Assembly (NCBI RefSeq): GCF_041734735.1
Contig: NC_134887.1
Location: 39,260,378 to 39,324,377, forward strand
Origin: Babylonia areolata
Lineage: Eukaryota > Mollusca > Gastropoda > Neogastropoda > Buccinidae
Direction: 5' to 3'
DNA: 64,000 nt
A program made the translations under genes and the position numbers. A model generated the notes under the pieces. The model did no database searches and was not told the DNA's origin. It was given only the letters and a program-made list of their open reading frames with translations. Within the stretch, counting starts at the first letter, position 1, and every line of letters begins with the position of its first letter. Below, piece by piece: positions 42,776 through 56,600 of this stretch.

Positions 42776-45700
42776 ATTATAAGTATCAGTAGATATCCTC
42801 ACTTTTTTTTTTTTCAAATTCCTGGCCAGTCCAACCTTGAAAAATGCACTGGTACTCCGTACTGCAAGGGGCAGCAAATTACACAACCAGCACCTTGATT
42901 AACTGATTATGCTGTGAACATCAGAAGCCACAACGATAGATAACACAAACGAATTCACATCAAAATGTCACAGCTTCAATTCAGCCTTCACTGGTTTGCT
43001 AGCAATGGTGGATAAAGCATGGCTTGATCCCAAAACTGAGGAGAGACGCTTTTTATGCAATCTTCAGCTTTACAGGAACATTTGAAGACCGCTTGAGAAA
43101 CTGACTGGCATGACAGAATAAGTCTTGTTCTCTTCTGACTAAACATTTCTTTTTCTGGTCAGCTTGAAAGAACCGTTGCATAAGGTGAAGTGTGTATTTC
43201 TGTGAACTCAAGTGAAGTAAAATTTCCCTTCTTTCTTCTGTCTCTGCCTCAGATACTGACTGACCCTTTGTACAATTTGTTGAACTTTTCCACTTGCAGC
43301 GCCTAAACATGGATTGTTTTCAACTTTTTTCTTCTTCTTTTCTTGATCTGGTTTGTGCAACTTACGCTATGAGTACCTTGTAGACTGTAAAAAATGGAGA
43401 GAAAAATATTTGTAAATTATATTAACCATTTGTATGACTTGTAAAAGATGCTAAAAAGGAAAAAAAGAAAAGAATGTGTGTAACAAGTAAATTAAGGTAA
43501 ACAGTTGTGACATGTAAATCATGGCAATGCTATTTGATTATGGTAAACAATGGTGACATGTAAATAATGGTAAAAGTGAATTGTGCAATGTTCCTGTATG
43601 CATTATCACACATTATCATCATCACAATAGTCATCATGATCTTTGGTCAAAACCTCTCTCAGGAGGGTCATGTTTGAAAAAAGCTTACGACTGACAGCAC
43701 TGCTGGTCAATCCTCAGCCGAACACAGTCTAGGAATTATCTAAAAACTCTGTTTCACCCTCTTTCATCAGACTTCAGTTTAGTTCCAGATCAAACAAGTT
43801 CTTTCTGCAACACCTTTTTGTTTTCTCTTGATGGTTTGAACTAACTGCCCCCCCTCCCACCCCTCCCCCCACCCTCCCCTCACCTCCACATGTTGTTAGC
43901 TAGTGACGACGACTAGAATAAGACTGGGCAGGGCAGTGGATATATTTTTGTCTTTTCTTGTATTTGGCAAGCTGAGAAACACCGTCCTCTTTTCCCCTAT
44001 TTTTTTTAGGTAAGTCTAACTGTAAATGCTAAATGTAAAACTGAAGCTTTGTCCTTACAATGCTAAACTAAGGTTAAATAATGGGGAAAAGACTAATTTT
44101 TTGTCAACAGACACTGCAATTACATATCCATGATCAAACTGTGTACCACGCGTCAAAATGAGTCCATTGCTGTTGGTGGAGAAATCACTATCTGTATTAG
44201 AGACTGTTTGACTGTCCACCCAACAAATATATACATGCACCCTACACTCACAGACACAAGAGCTAACAGTACACTGAGGGCAAGACAGCCCCACTATTGT
44301 AAGCTTTCTTTGAGTCAGCTGGGGAAGAGAAGAACATTTAAAAGGGGCAGAAACAACAAAGAAATAAACGAAGCAATCAGTAGAATAAAAACTGATCAAC
44401 GAATAACCGAATCATCGCAAACATTACTGAAACTTGCAAGCTTCCTGTACTGGCAAAAATGTCCACATATATCACTCGCTCACGGAAAGATACACTCATA
44501 CACACATATACACACGCACAGATGCATGCGCGCACACACATAAAACTCTTTCTTACAAGTTACATGCTCTATGTGTGAGCTTGTCATGTGTAAAAGACAA
44601 TAAAACAACAATTTATCAAAAAACAATACCTTTTTTTTTATAAGAAAAAGAAAAAAATGGAAGCAGAAATGCTTTAAAATGGAGATCAAACAATCAAACA
44701 TACAAATCAAATGACTGCAAAACAAGACGTAATCTTACTTGTTGATTTCAACACAAGTTTTGCAGCTGCTAAAGGGCCCCATGTGTGGCTGAAAAATAAC
44801 TGTGATGATTGGCCTTTCCTTTTGACGACAGCTCACAAACATTTTCACACACACACACACACACAATTTTGTGTCTGTATAAAATGTAATACTGGAGCAA
44901 AACGAACCAACATAAATGTGCAACATAAGGTTCAGAGCTAAATACGGCATTGGTTTGAAGACCACAACATACAGTACCCTGGATAACAGGAACCCTTCAT
45001 CAAACACAGGCAGCCTAAAAAAACAACAACAACAACAAAAAACACGCTAGACGTCATGGCGACACATATAGGGTCAAAGATATATCATTTGAAAAAACAC
45101 TAGAACCAATCATGCAGACACTGATAACATTTTTGTTTTGTTTTATTTTGTTGTCCACATGGAGGACAGACAATCGAAACACACCCAGTTTTCTTAGGGT
45201 TTTTTTGGTTTTTTTTTTTACATCTTATTGTTCATGATCCCTGATAAAGTAGTGTCAATGCAAAACGATGCACTGATTTGGCCGTACCACACCAGTCCAT
45301 TTTGTTACCCACAGTACGTTAGAACCAGCAGTTTTAGCACGTCACTATGTGCCCACTTAGCTCCTGTTGACACAGACAGTGACAATGATTCTCTTCATCA
45401 CCACACCCCTCACACAACGGCTCCCACTCCCAGGGCCGTTGACGATCACACTGACTGATTGAAGTGGTGCAATACACGAGGTGATACTTGGATGATGCAT
45501 CATGGTTCTGTCTTGCTCTGAAAAGTTACACACCTTCTCAGCCAATGACAGACTTGGAATGGAACGTGATGAAGGCGATGCATTGTGGGTAATGGTCCCC
45601 CCCCCCTCCCCCCGATGAAGGCGACATTTTCTGAGGTACTGGTATTTGATATACACCTCGATGAAGGCCATGATGCAATCGTTCTGATTCATGATCACCT

Positions 45701-46069
45701 TCTGAAGGATGAAAGTGGTGCATTTCGGGAAGTGATTTTCCACTGGATGAAGGCAAATGCATTGTGGGTAATGTCTTGATGAAGGCGAAGGGAGCATCCT
45801 GGGCAACTACCACTCCAGACTGTGCACTGAAGTCACTGTCAATCAATCCAGTGCCACCTCGTCCAATCCTCCACGCATTGTGGCAAGGTCCGGCAGTGAC
45901 TCTGTTTTTATCACACTGTTCACACACACACACACACACATGAGAAATCAAGAATGAGAACTGGCTCCCAACGAAGGCTGATGATTGATATTTTCACTGT
46001 CGACTCACACACCGCGGGTTGTCAAGTTTTGATCTTGATTCAGACACCGTGCAGAATCCTCTACTGGCA

Positions 46070-46205
46070 GTCACACAAAATGGTCATGGTTATTTCATTT
46101 CAAAAGAATTCAGACTCACATAAAATGTTCATGTTAGTCATTCCAAAAGAATTCAAACAGTAGTCACACACAAAATGTTGATGTTTCGTCATTCCAAAGA
46201 ACTCA
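46070..46205. repeat. Tandem ~50 bp unit, 3 diverged copies
   Basis: CACACAAAATGGTCATGGTT, CATAAAATGTTCATGTTAGT and CACACAAAATGTTGATGTTT, each followed by CAAA(A)GAA(TT/C)CA. Confidence 0.8.
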
Positions 46206-47105
46206 GAGATGGGTGATCACCAACGATGAAACGAGCACAAAAAAAAAAAAAATTGAAGAAGAAACAGTACACAACCACATTTCTAAATATAAAAAAAACA
46301 CACAAAAAAACGTAACAAGAAAAAAAAAGAAAAAGAAAGAAGAAACAGCACTGCAATTGTTGCACACAACTATGGTCATGAACGATAGTGAGACCCTTGC
46401 ACGAAGTTTTACTATGGAGAATGATAACCGAATCTCCAATCACATCGTACCTAGTACACGCCCACTGCTCAATGCTGGGATGATGCTAACACAAACTTCA
46501 TGTCGTAATGATTGTGATCTCACCCTCACCTTCTCCCTCATATATCTGACAGATGATACGATATTCAACACAAGTGACAATGCCATTTCTTCCCAGATTT
46601 TGTTTGTTGAGATACATGAGTTGTTGGCCTTTCTTGTTCATGATGGTTATATATACACATATACACACACATGGAAGAACGTTGGCGTTTCCGGCGTTTG
46701 TTGTGCTGTGTGTGTGTGCATGAGCCGCGTCTTGGACTGGACGCCGAGGACAGTCACACACACACACACACACCTGGGAGATCAGAATCCAGGTGTGGAG
46801 GAGAGGGGGGAGGGAAGGGGGAATGTCCACAGTGTTCCAGGTGCAGAGACAGGTGAGGAAGGTGCTGCTGACCACTCCCGACCCCCACACATGCACACAG
46901 CGGCCTCTGTCAGCCACCAGCTTGAAGAATGAGCACGCCCTGCATGAGGACTCGCATGACTGGCAACGTTCCCATGACTTGATTATGCAGCGGAGTTAAA
47001 AGTTCTATCACATGTCACATCTCACTGATAAACTGCCCCACCTCCACATGTATACATTAAAAAAAAAAAAAAAAAAAAACGTTTTAAAAGCAGCTCTTTT
47101 TGTTG

Positions 47106-47111
47106 TTTATT
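47106..47111 (-). terminator. Candidate poly(A) signal for the ULK gene
   Basis: AATAAA on the minus strand, about 420 bases after the stop. If used, the 3' UTR is short; if not, the AT-rich 35-47 kb block could be UTR. Hexamer evidence only. Confidence 0.25.
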
Positions 47112-47528
47112 TTTTTCCCCTATAAACTGAGGTGGGTTATCCTACCAGCAAAACCCAAAACCTACCTCTCTTCAAAAAGCTGCCCCTTACTAGTATTCCG
47201 AAAAGGTGTAACACCACACCACTTCACAACACACATACTCCTCACACATTCCCCATCGACTCAAAAAAAAAACCCAACAAAAAAAACAACAACTCTGGGT
47301 CAGTCTCAGGCGGTGTGGCCCCAACTCCCCTCATTCTCAAAAGTAAACGACCTAAATTGCTGAGAAGATGGTAACCCCCGTTGTGCCAGGATGAAAGGTG
47401 GTACCGTGAGGGTGACTGGGAATGCCACGCTCTGGCCGTCAGGAATGCCAGGAGACCCCGGTGATGGGAGGAAGTTGTGGGGGAGGAGGACGAGGAGGAG
47501 GAGGAGGAGAAAGAGGAAGCCGGAAGCA

Positions 47529-47605
47529 TCATGAGCAGGAGTCGCAGGGGTACTGCATGCTGGCCAGGCCTATGTTGTGCAGACGCATCTCCACGCTTCT
47601 TCGAT
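47529..47605 (-). CDS. ULK1: ULK1/2 terminal exon with stop
   Basis: It codes RRSVEMRLHNIGLASMQYPC then DSCS and TGA (47529-47531). RRSVEMRLHNI lines up with the ULK1 C-terminal CIERRLSAL. Acceptor CCTTCACAG. A 33 bp minisatellite begins about 24 bases upstream. Confidence 0.9.
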
Positions 47606-50600
47606 CTGTGAAGGCAAAAGTATGTACATGTCCTGGTGCTCAGTGGAGTAAGAGAGAGGGAGATGCTGGTGTTTAGTGGAGTAAGAGAGAGAGGGAGATG
47701 CTGGTGTTTAGTGGAGTAAGAGAGAGGGAGATGCTGGTGTTTAGTGGAGTAAGAGAGAGAGGGAGATGCTGGTGTTTAGTGGAGTAAGAGAGAGAGGGAG
47801 ATGCTGGTGTTTAGTGGAGTAAGAGAGAGAGGGAGATGCTGGTGCTCAGTGGAGTAAGAGAGAGGGAGATGCTGGTGTTTAGTGGAGTAAGAGAGGGAGA
47901 TGCTGGCGCTCAATGGAGTAAGAGAGGGAGATGCTGGTGTTTAGTGGAGTAAGAGAGAGAGGGAGATGCTGGTGTTTAGTGGAGTAAGAGAGGGAGATGC
48001 TGGTGCTCAGTGGAGTAAGAGAGGGAGATGCTGGTGCTCAGTGGAGTAAGAGAGGGAGATGCTGGTGCTCAGTGGAGTAAGAGAGGGAGATGCTGGTGTT
48101 TAGTGGAGTAAGAGAGAGGGAGATGCTGGTGTTTAGTGAAGTAAGAGAGAGGGAGATGCTGGTGTTTAGTGGAGTAAGAGAGAGGGAGATGCTGGTGTTT
48201 AGTGGAGTAAGAGAGAGGGAGATGCTAGTGTTTAGTGGAGTAAGAGGGAGATGCTGGTGTTTAGTGGAGTAAGAGAGAGAGGGAGATGCTGGTGTTTAGT
48301 GGTGTAAAAGAGAGGGAGATGCTGGTGTTTAGTGGTGTAAAAGAGAGGGAGATGCTGGTGTTTAGTGGAGTAAGAGAGAGGGAGATGCTGGTGTTTATGA
48401 GTAAGAGAGAGGGAGATGCTGGTGTATTAGTGGAGTAAAGAGAGAGATGGAATTGTGTTTTATGGAGTAAGAGGAGACTGCCGAGTTTAATGGAGTAAGA
48501 AAGGAGAAGCTAGTCCTGTTACTGAGCTAACACAGCTGCTCAATGATGGTGTGTTAATAGTAAGTGAAGAGGATCCACTCGTTTTATGAAGATGATAAAA
48601 TAGCAAGTGCAATGCTTCAGTTGTTTAGTGTGTAAAAAGGAAGTTGTTGGTTTTTGTCATGATGGATAAGAGAGATAGGCAACATGGGAACGTTGGGGTT
48701 AACGGCGTTATGCTGTGTGTTGTGGTGTGAGAGGCGGGACGACCCCGAGGATAGTCCACAAAAACAGGGAGATGATCGTGTTAGTGAGAGGGGGGAGAGA
48801 GGGAGATGCAGTGTTTAGGTGAGAGACAGGTGAGGAGCGGGACCCTGTGCTAAAGTTGCGAGTAAGAATGAGCAGCTGCATGGTGCTCGCATGTGGCAAC
48901 GTTAGATGAAGCAGGGAGTTGTTCTTATGTAATCTCAGATAAATGCCTATGTATTTAAGTGTTAAAAGGAGTCTGTTTGTTGTTTATTGTTTTTTATAAA
49001 TGAGGGGGAAAGAAAACTCCTCTCTTCAAAAGCTGCTTACAAAGAAGGGAATCTGTGCTTTATCGTAAAAAAACAGAAAAGCATTGGGTCAGTGAGTAAG
49101 AGAGAGGGAGATGCTGGTGTTTAGTGGTGTAAAAGAGAGGGAGATGCTGGTGTTTAGTGGAGTAAGAGAGAGGGAGATGCTGGTGTTTAGTGGAGTAAGA
49201 GAGAGGGAGATGCTGGTGTTTAGTGGAGTAAGAGAGAGGGAGATGCTGGTGTTTAGTGGTGTAAGAGAGAGGGAGATGCTGGTGTTTAGTGGAGTAAAAG
49301 TGAGAGAGATGCTGGTGTTTAGTGGAGTAAGAGAGAGAGAGATGCTGGTGTTTAGTGGAGTAAGAGAGAGGGAGATGCTGGTGTTTACCGGAGTAAGAGA
49401 GAGGGAGATGCTGGTGTTTACCGGAGTAAAAGTGAGGGAGATGCTGGTGTTTAGTGGAGTAAGAGAGAGGGAGATGCTGGTGTTTAGTGGTGTAAAAGAG
49501 AGGGAGATGCTGGTGTTTAGTGGAGTAAGAGAGAGGGAGATGCTGGTGTTTACCGGAGCAAGAGAGAGGGAGACGGGGAGAGAGAGAAGAGACAGGCAAG
49601 AAAGAACGAACCTGACTTGTAGTTGGGCACGTAAAAATGTTTCCACACTTTGGTTGTGTGTTCACAGCATCACCCACACACAGAAACAACAACAACCAGG
49701 AACAATCAACAGCAAACAACACACTCACACACACACTCACACAAGGCAACTGATCTAGAAAGTGAAGGGGTGGGGTGGGGGGTGGAGGAGTGCGAGACTT
49801 CGGCAAACATTTTTCATTTTGATCGTGCCACCACCATAAATGACCTCTTGAGTTTTCCCATTTCACCTATTCAGCCTCTCTTTCTCTCTCTCACTCAAAC
49901 ACGCAAACACAATCCATCTGTGTTAAAGTACGTTCGTACACAGACAGCACAATCAGCGCCTATGAACATTTGTAATTCTCAAGCACTTGAAATAGTGAAG
50001 TCCGAGCAAATATCAAACAATTCCATTTGGAATTAATCTTTGTCAGCGTTGCAAGGATGGGAGTTCATCCACAGCAAGAGAGGTGAACAAATTTTGCCAT
50101 TCAAACATCGAGACTGTCGTCACAATTGAGTACATTGGCAAACTGAAGTAGGCGAATCAGAATCAACCAATTCTGTGGTTGCTGAATTGGGAATGGACGA
50201 GTTTCATAGTTTCAGTTTCAATTTCTCAAGGATGCGGTCACTGTGTTCGGACATATCGATATACGCTACACCACATTTGTTAGGCAGATGCCAGCAGCGT
50301 AACCCAAAACGCTTAGCCAGGCCTTGAGTGCATGCATATAATAGGAGGAGTTTGTATTATACTCCATGTTTGGTGATACATATACTTACCATGTCAAACT
50401 GATGCAAACTAGGCCTATCGGTTTGCTCTGCTTGGCCAAATTTTGCGCGGCTAACAGTGAAAAGACGCCCCTCTTTGCCCGGTCCGCTCTTAGCCAATCA
50501 AACACCTCTAGAAGCTATAAGCGCTGAATCATTCCTTTGGCCAAGGCTCTCCACACCATCTTGTCAGGTTTTCACTCTGTCTCGTCTTACGCTTTTTTTT

Positions 50601-53600
50601 GGCTATTAAGCGTGTTCATTTGGCCTTATTTTGTTGCATGCGGCTTGTCTGTATATTTTTCTTACATTCTGTGTACTCGTTTCGACTCGGCCCCCTCGAT
50701 TCGTTCATTTTTTTCTACCTCTGAGTCGATCCTGTCTTTCCTTTCTCTGTTGGGGATCGAATTTTCGCTGGGTGCCTACGCGCGGTACCATGCCTCGTAT
50801 GCCATCCTACGAAGGCAGGGATCATGATGCTGGGACTGATACTCGGCAAGAGACTCTCCCAGGCCCGGAGCTCATGATTCCTCCTGATAGGGACCGCGGC
50901 GATGCGTCTTTAGACGCTGATATTTGTGTATCTATCAGAGTGGATTTCTGCTACAGAATTTTGCCAGAGGACAACTTTCTCGTTCCCATGGGTTCTTTTT
51001 CAGTGCACCAAAGTGTGTGCTGCACACGGGACCTCGGTTTATTATCTCATCCGACTGACGAGATGCTTGGTTTGATCGTCCAGTCAGACTTGGGAGAAAA
51101 GACAAGAATGGGATTCGAACCTGGACTCTCACAGACTCTTCTGTATTGGCAGTGAGCATCTTAACCATTCTGCCACCTTCCTCTTTTTGAGAATGGGCCA
51201 ATCAGGAACAGGCAAATCAGGATCACTAGTTCAGCGACAGGTGAATTGGGATGATATCAACAAAGACAGACTGGCCCACACACACACACACTGGTGGGCT
51301 TTCACTTTCACAACATCAACACCCATGAAGCAGGAAGCAAGCCAACAAAACAAGGCAGGGAGACTCACACTTCTCCAGCAGCAGCTTGTCGTGGTCGTTG
51401 CGGGTCATCTGGGCCAGGCTGTGCAGTAGGACCTGGGCCGTCGTGTAGCGCTGGAAACACTGTGCAACACACACAAAACGTCAACCTCCATCAGCCATGC
51501 TTCACACACAGCTGTGCACATGGAAAATTGGAAAAATCTACACACTTGGCCCACTGGGTGCCGTGACCATGATTCGAACCTGGGACCCTCAGACTGAGAG
51601 TCCAGAGTTTTAACCACTTGGCTGTTACGGCCATCTTCTCTCCTCACCCCTGGTAAAAAGCAGAGGGGGAATGAACAGGCTGCAGCACTGTTCATGGTGG
51701 ATCCTGTACCTCCCCCCGTCTGCTTTCAGTCGGGGTGCTGTGTGAAAAGTGCAGTTCAGTTTCATGTGGACAAAAAAAATGCTCAATTTCTTTCAACGTC
51801 CTTTTTATTTATTTTATTTTTTTCAAAACTATCACTGAGTTCTTTAAAGAAACAACACCATTCATTTCTTTACTGAATACAATAAAACAGAACTGAATGG
51901 AATAGAATTTAATACAATGCAATGGAATACAATATGAAATAGTGCGATACCAAAATTACTATATAATCCAATCCAATCCAAACCAACACATACTCATTTG
52001 TAGTTGTTGTGGGTCATTTTTATAGAAAAAAAAACCTTCATTTCTTTATCAAAACAACATTCATTTCTTTAATAGAAACAATGATACAACATAAGCATTA
52101 ATCTATACGCATGGAAAATAAAAATTGCTGTTGTAAAATAATAATATGCAGAGCATGCTTGTGTGTTTGAGGGAGGAAGAACAGGGAGAGGGGGATGAGA
52201 GTTTAGCATGTTCATGGTAAGGTGCAGCATCCTGAGTTTAGCATGTTCATGGTAAGGCAGCACCCTGACAGTTCAGCATGCTCATGGTAAGGGGGCAGCA
52301 CCCTGACAGTTCAGCATGCTCATGGTAAGGGGCAGCACCCTGACAGTTTAGCATGTTCATGGTAAGGGGCAGCACCCTGACTGTTCAGCATGTTCATGGT
52401 AAGGGGGCAGCACCCTGACTGTTCAGCATGTTCATGGTAAGGGGGCAGCACCCTGACTGTTCAGCATGTTCATGGTAAGGGGCAGCACCATGACTGTTCA
52501 GCATGTTCATGGTAAGGGGGCAGCACCCTGACTGTTCAGCATGTTCATGGTAAGGGGCAGCACCCTGACTGTTCAGCATGTTCATGGTAAGGGGGCAGCA
52601 CCCTGACTGTTTAGCATGTTCATGGTAAGGGGGCATCACCCTGACAGTTTAGCATGTTCATGGTAAGGGGGCAGCACCCTGACAGTTTAGCATGTTCTTG
52701 GTAAGGGGCAGCACCCTGACAGTTTAGCATGTTCTTGGTAAGGGTCAGCACCCTGACAGTTCAGCATGTTCATGGTAAGGGGCAGCACCCTGACTCTTCA
52801 GCATGTTCATGGTAAGGGGCAGCACCCTGACAGTTTAGCATGTCCATGGTAAGGGGGCAGCACCCTGACAGTTTAGCATGTTCATGGTAAGGGGCAGCAC
52901 CCTGACTGTTCAGCATGTTCATGGTAAGGGGCAGCACCCTGACAGTTTAGCATGTTCATGGTAAGGGGCAGCACCCTGACTGTTTAGCATGTTCATGGTA
53001 AGGGGCAGCACCCTGACAGTTTAGCATGTTCATGGTAAGGGGCAGCACCCTGACTGTTCAGCATGTTCATGGTAAGGGGCAGCACCCTGACAGTTTCAGC
53101 ATGTTCATGGTAAGGGGCAGCACCCTGACTGTTCAGCATGTTCATGGTAAGCGGCAGCACCCTGACAGTTTAGCATGTTCACGGTAAGGGGCAGCACCCT
53201 GACTGTTCAGCATGTTCATGGTAAGGGGCAGCACCCTGACTGTTCAGCATGTTCATGGTAAGGGGCAGCACCCTGACAGTTCAGCATGTTCATGGTAAGG
53301 GGCAGCACCCTGACAGTTTAGCATGTTCATGGTAAGGGGCAGCACCCTGACAGTTCAGCATGTTCATGGTAAGGGGCAGCACCCTGACTGTTCAGCATGT
53401 TCATGGTAAGGGGCAGCACCCTGACAGTTCAGCATGTTCATGGTAAGGGGCAGCACCCTGACTGTTTAGCATGTTCATGGTAAGGGGCAGCACCCTGACA
53501 GTTTAACATGTTCATGGTAAGGGGCAGCACCCTGACAATTCAGCATGTTCATGGTAAGGGGCAGCACCCTGACAGTTCAGCATGTTCATGGTAAGGGGCA

Positions 53601-56600
53601 GCACCCTGACAGTTTAGCATGTTCATGGTAAGGGGGCGGCACCCTGACAGTTTAGCATGTTCATGGTAAGGGGGCAGCACCCTGACAGTTTAGCATGTTC
53701 ATGGTAAGGGGGCAGCACCCTGACAGTTTAGCATGTTCATGGTAAGGGGCAGCACCCATGTACCTTAGTTTTGTTTTCATAGTAACCCCCAAACTCAAAA
53801 AACAAACACAATGAAAAAGAAACCAACAACAACACTCACCTCTTTGGAATTTCCAGACACCTCATCCAGAGCAGCAGCTTGGCACTGTCAAAGATGAAAA
53901 AAAAAAAAAAAAAAAGTATTTATATGTATTTCTTCTCATCACAACAGATTTCTCTGTGTGAAATTTGGGCTGCTCTCCCCAGGGAGAGCACGTCGCTACA
54001 CTACAGTGCCACCCATTTTTTTTGTATTTTTTCCTGTGTGCAGTTTTATTTGTTTTTCCTATCGAAGTGGATTTTTCCACAGAATTTTGCCAGGAACAAC
54101 CCTTTTGTTGCCGTGGGTTCTTTTACGTGCGCCAAGTGCATGCTGCACACGGGACCTCGGTTTATCGTCTCATCCGAATGACTAGCGTCCAGACCACCAC
54201 TCAAGGTCTAGTGGAGGGGAAGAAAATATCGGCGGCTGAGCTGTTATTCGAACCAGCGCGCTCAGATTCTCTCGCTTCCTAAGCGGACGCGTTACCTCTA
54301 GGCCATCACTCCACATACATTTTATTGAAAATAATAATCATCATCATGAGAATATATTCATACAGAGCTTTCTGAGGTGAAAAAGCAATTAGCATTAACA
54401 CAATACCCACACATCAATCAACCCCATCCCCCCTCCCCCCCACACCCTAAAACACACCCTTACAGATATGTACGCATGCACGCGTGCACACACCCACAAA
54501 GGAAACAGAAGTCAGTTGAAAGAATACAGAATATGGAGTACGTAATGTAAAAGACTGCTTGAAAAAGGAAATTTTCTATCTAAAATTACGTTTAAATAAC
54601 ATACTTACCGTGACCCAACTAGTGCAGACTCTGGCAGGGGTCTGACATTCCTGTCCTGTGCAAACTACTATCCGCCTATACAGAGAAAACGAAAGCAACT
54701 CCGGCCGATAACCTCCCGGAAGTAGGTAACCTCCCCTTTGTCCCTCTGGCTAGTGCCCTCTTTTTCCGGCAGCCATCATGACTCCTGTTCCTGTGCTCTT
54801 CATACGGCTAAGTTTTTTTTCGTACTTTCTGCCTGTCTGTCGATTCTCTGGCGTTCATCTCTCCTTCTTTGTCTCTTCTCACTCCACCTCTCTTTCCCTG
54901 TCTCTCTCTGTTTCTCTGTGACACAGGGCCAAGTCCGTTCTGATTGGGTCAACTTAGAGCACTGAACAACAGAAACACTGTTCGTTAATTGGAACTACAT
55001 CTGTACAAAACAATTCAGTGAGACTTTTTGTCATAATTTTGACGGGCGCAATAGCCAAGTGGTTAAAGCGTTGGACTTTCAATCTGAGGGTCCCGGGTTC
55101 GAATCATGGTGACGGCGCCTGGTGGGTGAAGGGTGGAGATTTTTTGCGATCTCCCAGGTCAACATATGTGCAGACCTGCTTGTGCCTGAACCCCCTTCGT
55201 GTATAAACGCATGCAGAAGATCAAATACGCACGTTAAAGATCCTGTAATCCATGTCAGCGTTCAGTGGGTTATGGAAACAAGAACATACCCAGCATGCAC
55301 ACCCCCGAAAGCGGAGTATGGCTGCCTACATGGCGGGGTAAAAACGGTCATACACATAAAAACCCACTCGTGTACATGGGAGTTGCAGCCCACGAACGCA
55401 GAAGAAGAAATAATTTCTGTTAGCATCCATGGTGATGTTTTTGCTTTTTTAACTGCAGTAGAGACAACAAAAAGGAGGAGTTTGTATTATACTCCATGTT
55501 TGGTGATACATATACTGTACCATGTCGGTTTGCTCTGCCTGGCCAAATTTCGTGCGGCTAACAGTGAAAAGACGAGCCGTCTTGCCCGGTCTGCTCTTAG
55601 CCAATCAAACGCCTCTAAAAGCTATAAGCGCTAAATCATTCCATGGCCATCGAAAAAAAATGCCCCATGAGAACCACAGCGGAGATGCAGGGACGGATGG
55701 GCGGGCATTCGAGTTTGACATGGTAAGTATATGTATCACCAAACATAGAGTATAATACAAACTCCACCTTTTGGTGTCATATACTGTACCATGTCAAACT
55801 GATGCAGAATGAAAACTTTGTTTTTCCTGGGGCTTTTCTAAGTCTAGGACTGATTTTTTTTTTTCAGGGGCTAAGGCCTTAAATAAATAAAATATCTATA
55901 TAATGATCTGCCTCTGTGTTTCTGTGAAGTGCTGACCTGTTCCACGGCGTAGTTGTAGATGAGTTTGTCAGCAGTGTTGACGACAAGCTGAGGAGTGAGT
56001 GGGGTCTTGCAGATGGACCCCAGCTGTTGGTACAGCTTGCGACACTCTTCTATACAGCTCATGTACAGCTCGTGCTGCTGGTGGAGCACTGGAAATGAAA
56101 ACAAACAAAAAGCGCGATGGTCATACCTAAGTTTTTAACTTCCGTTCAACCTCTAGTGAAAAAAAAAAAAAGAAAAAAAAAGGAAACAAAATACAAAGGT
56201 CATGCCTCAGCAATAAACTTTCCTTTCACTTGTAAGACAAAAGCAATAAACAAACCATCCATACCAATAAAAAACAAAACAAAAAAACAAATCAAAAACA
56301 AAATCGAAACAAAAAAGACCCACCCCAAAACACTAACAGTTGTGCCTTAAATCTGTGACATGAATCACTGAAGTCAGATCTACCTATCTATCTATATGTC
56401 CTGATGGTCACAGTCGGACACGACTGACTGTCGTTCTCACCGTTCTTCAGGGAGTTGACGTACTGCAGCCTGTCCTCCTTCATCTCGTGTTCGGCCAGAC
56501 CGATGCTCTGACCCATCATCTGCAGGGCTCGCAGGTACAGCACCAGCTGCTCCAGCAGTCTGCGCATCACACAGCTTCAAGTCAACATTTATTCCAAAAA

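Larger units (their letters stand above)
35300..46060. other. AT-rich, repeat-poor block between the two genes
   Basis: Mostly single-copy-looking sequence with poly(A)/(TA)n at 36655-36729, three ~65 bp tandem copies at 38686-38836 (GTTTTAAAAATCTGACTTTG), homopolymer C at 40743-40762 and poly(A) at 41520-41546. It may be a very long ULK 3' UTR or intergenic. No conserved protein seen on either strand. Confidence 0.5.

Noticed and set aside
43053-43310. 85-codon minus-strand frame starting MFRRCKWKSS
   Set aside because: No recognised family or splice context; a frame of this size is expected by chance in 12 kb of such DNA.
47629-49758. 215- and 268-codon frames with an 11-residue period
   Set aside because: They arise from a 33 bp minisatellite inside an ULK intron.
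52195-53757. CRISPR-like regular repeats
   Set aside because: Units are contiguous with no unique spacers and the DNA is animal; it is a minisatellite.
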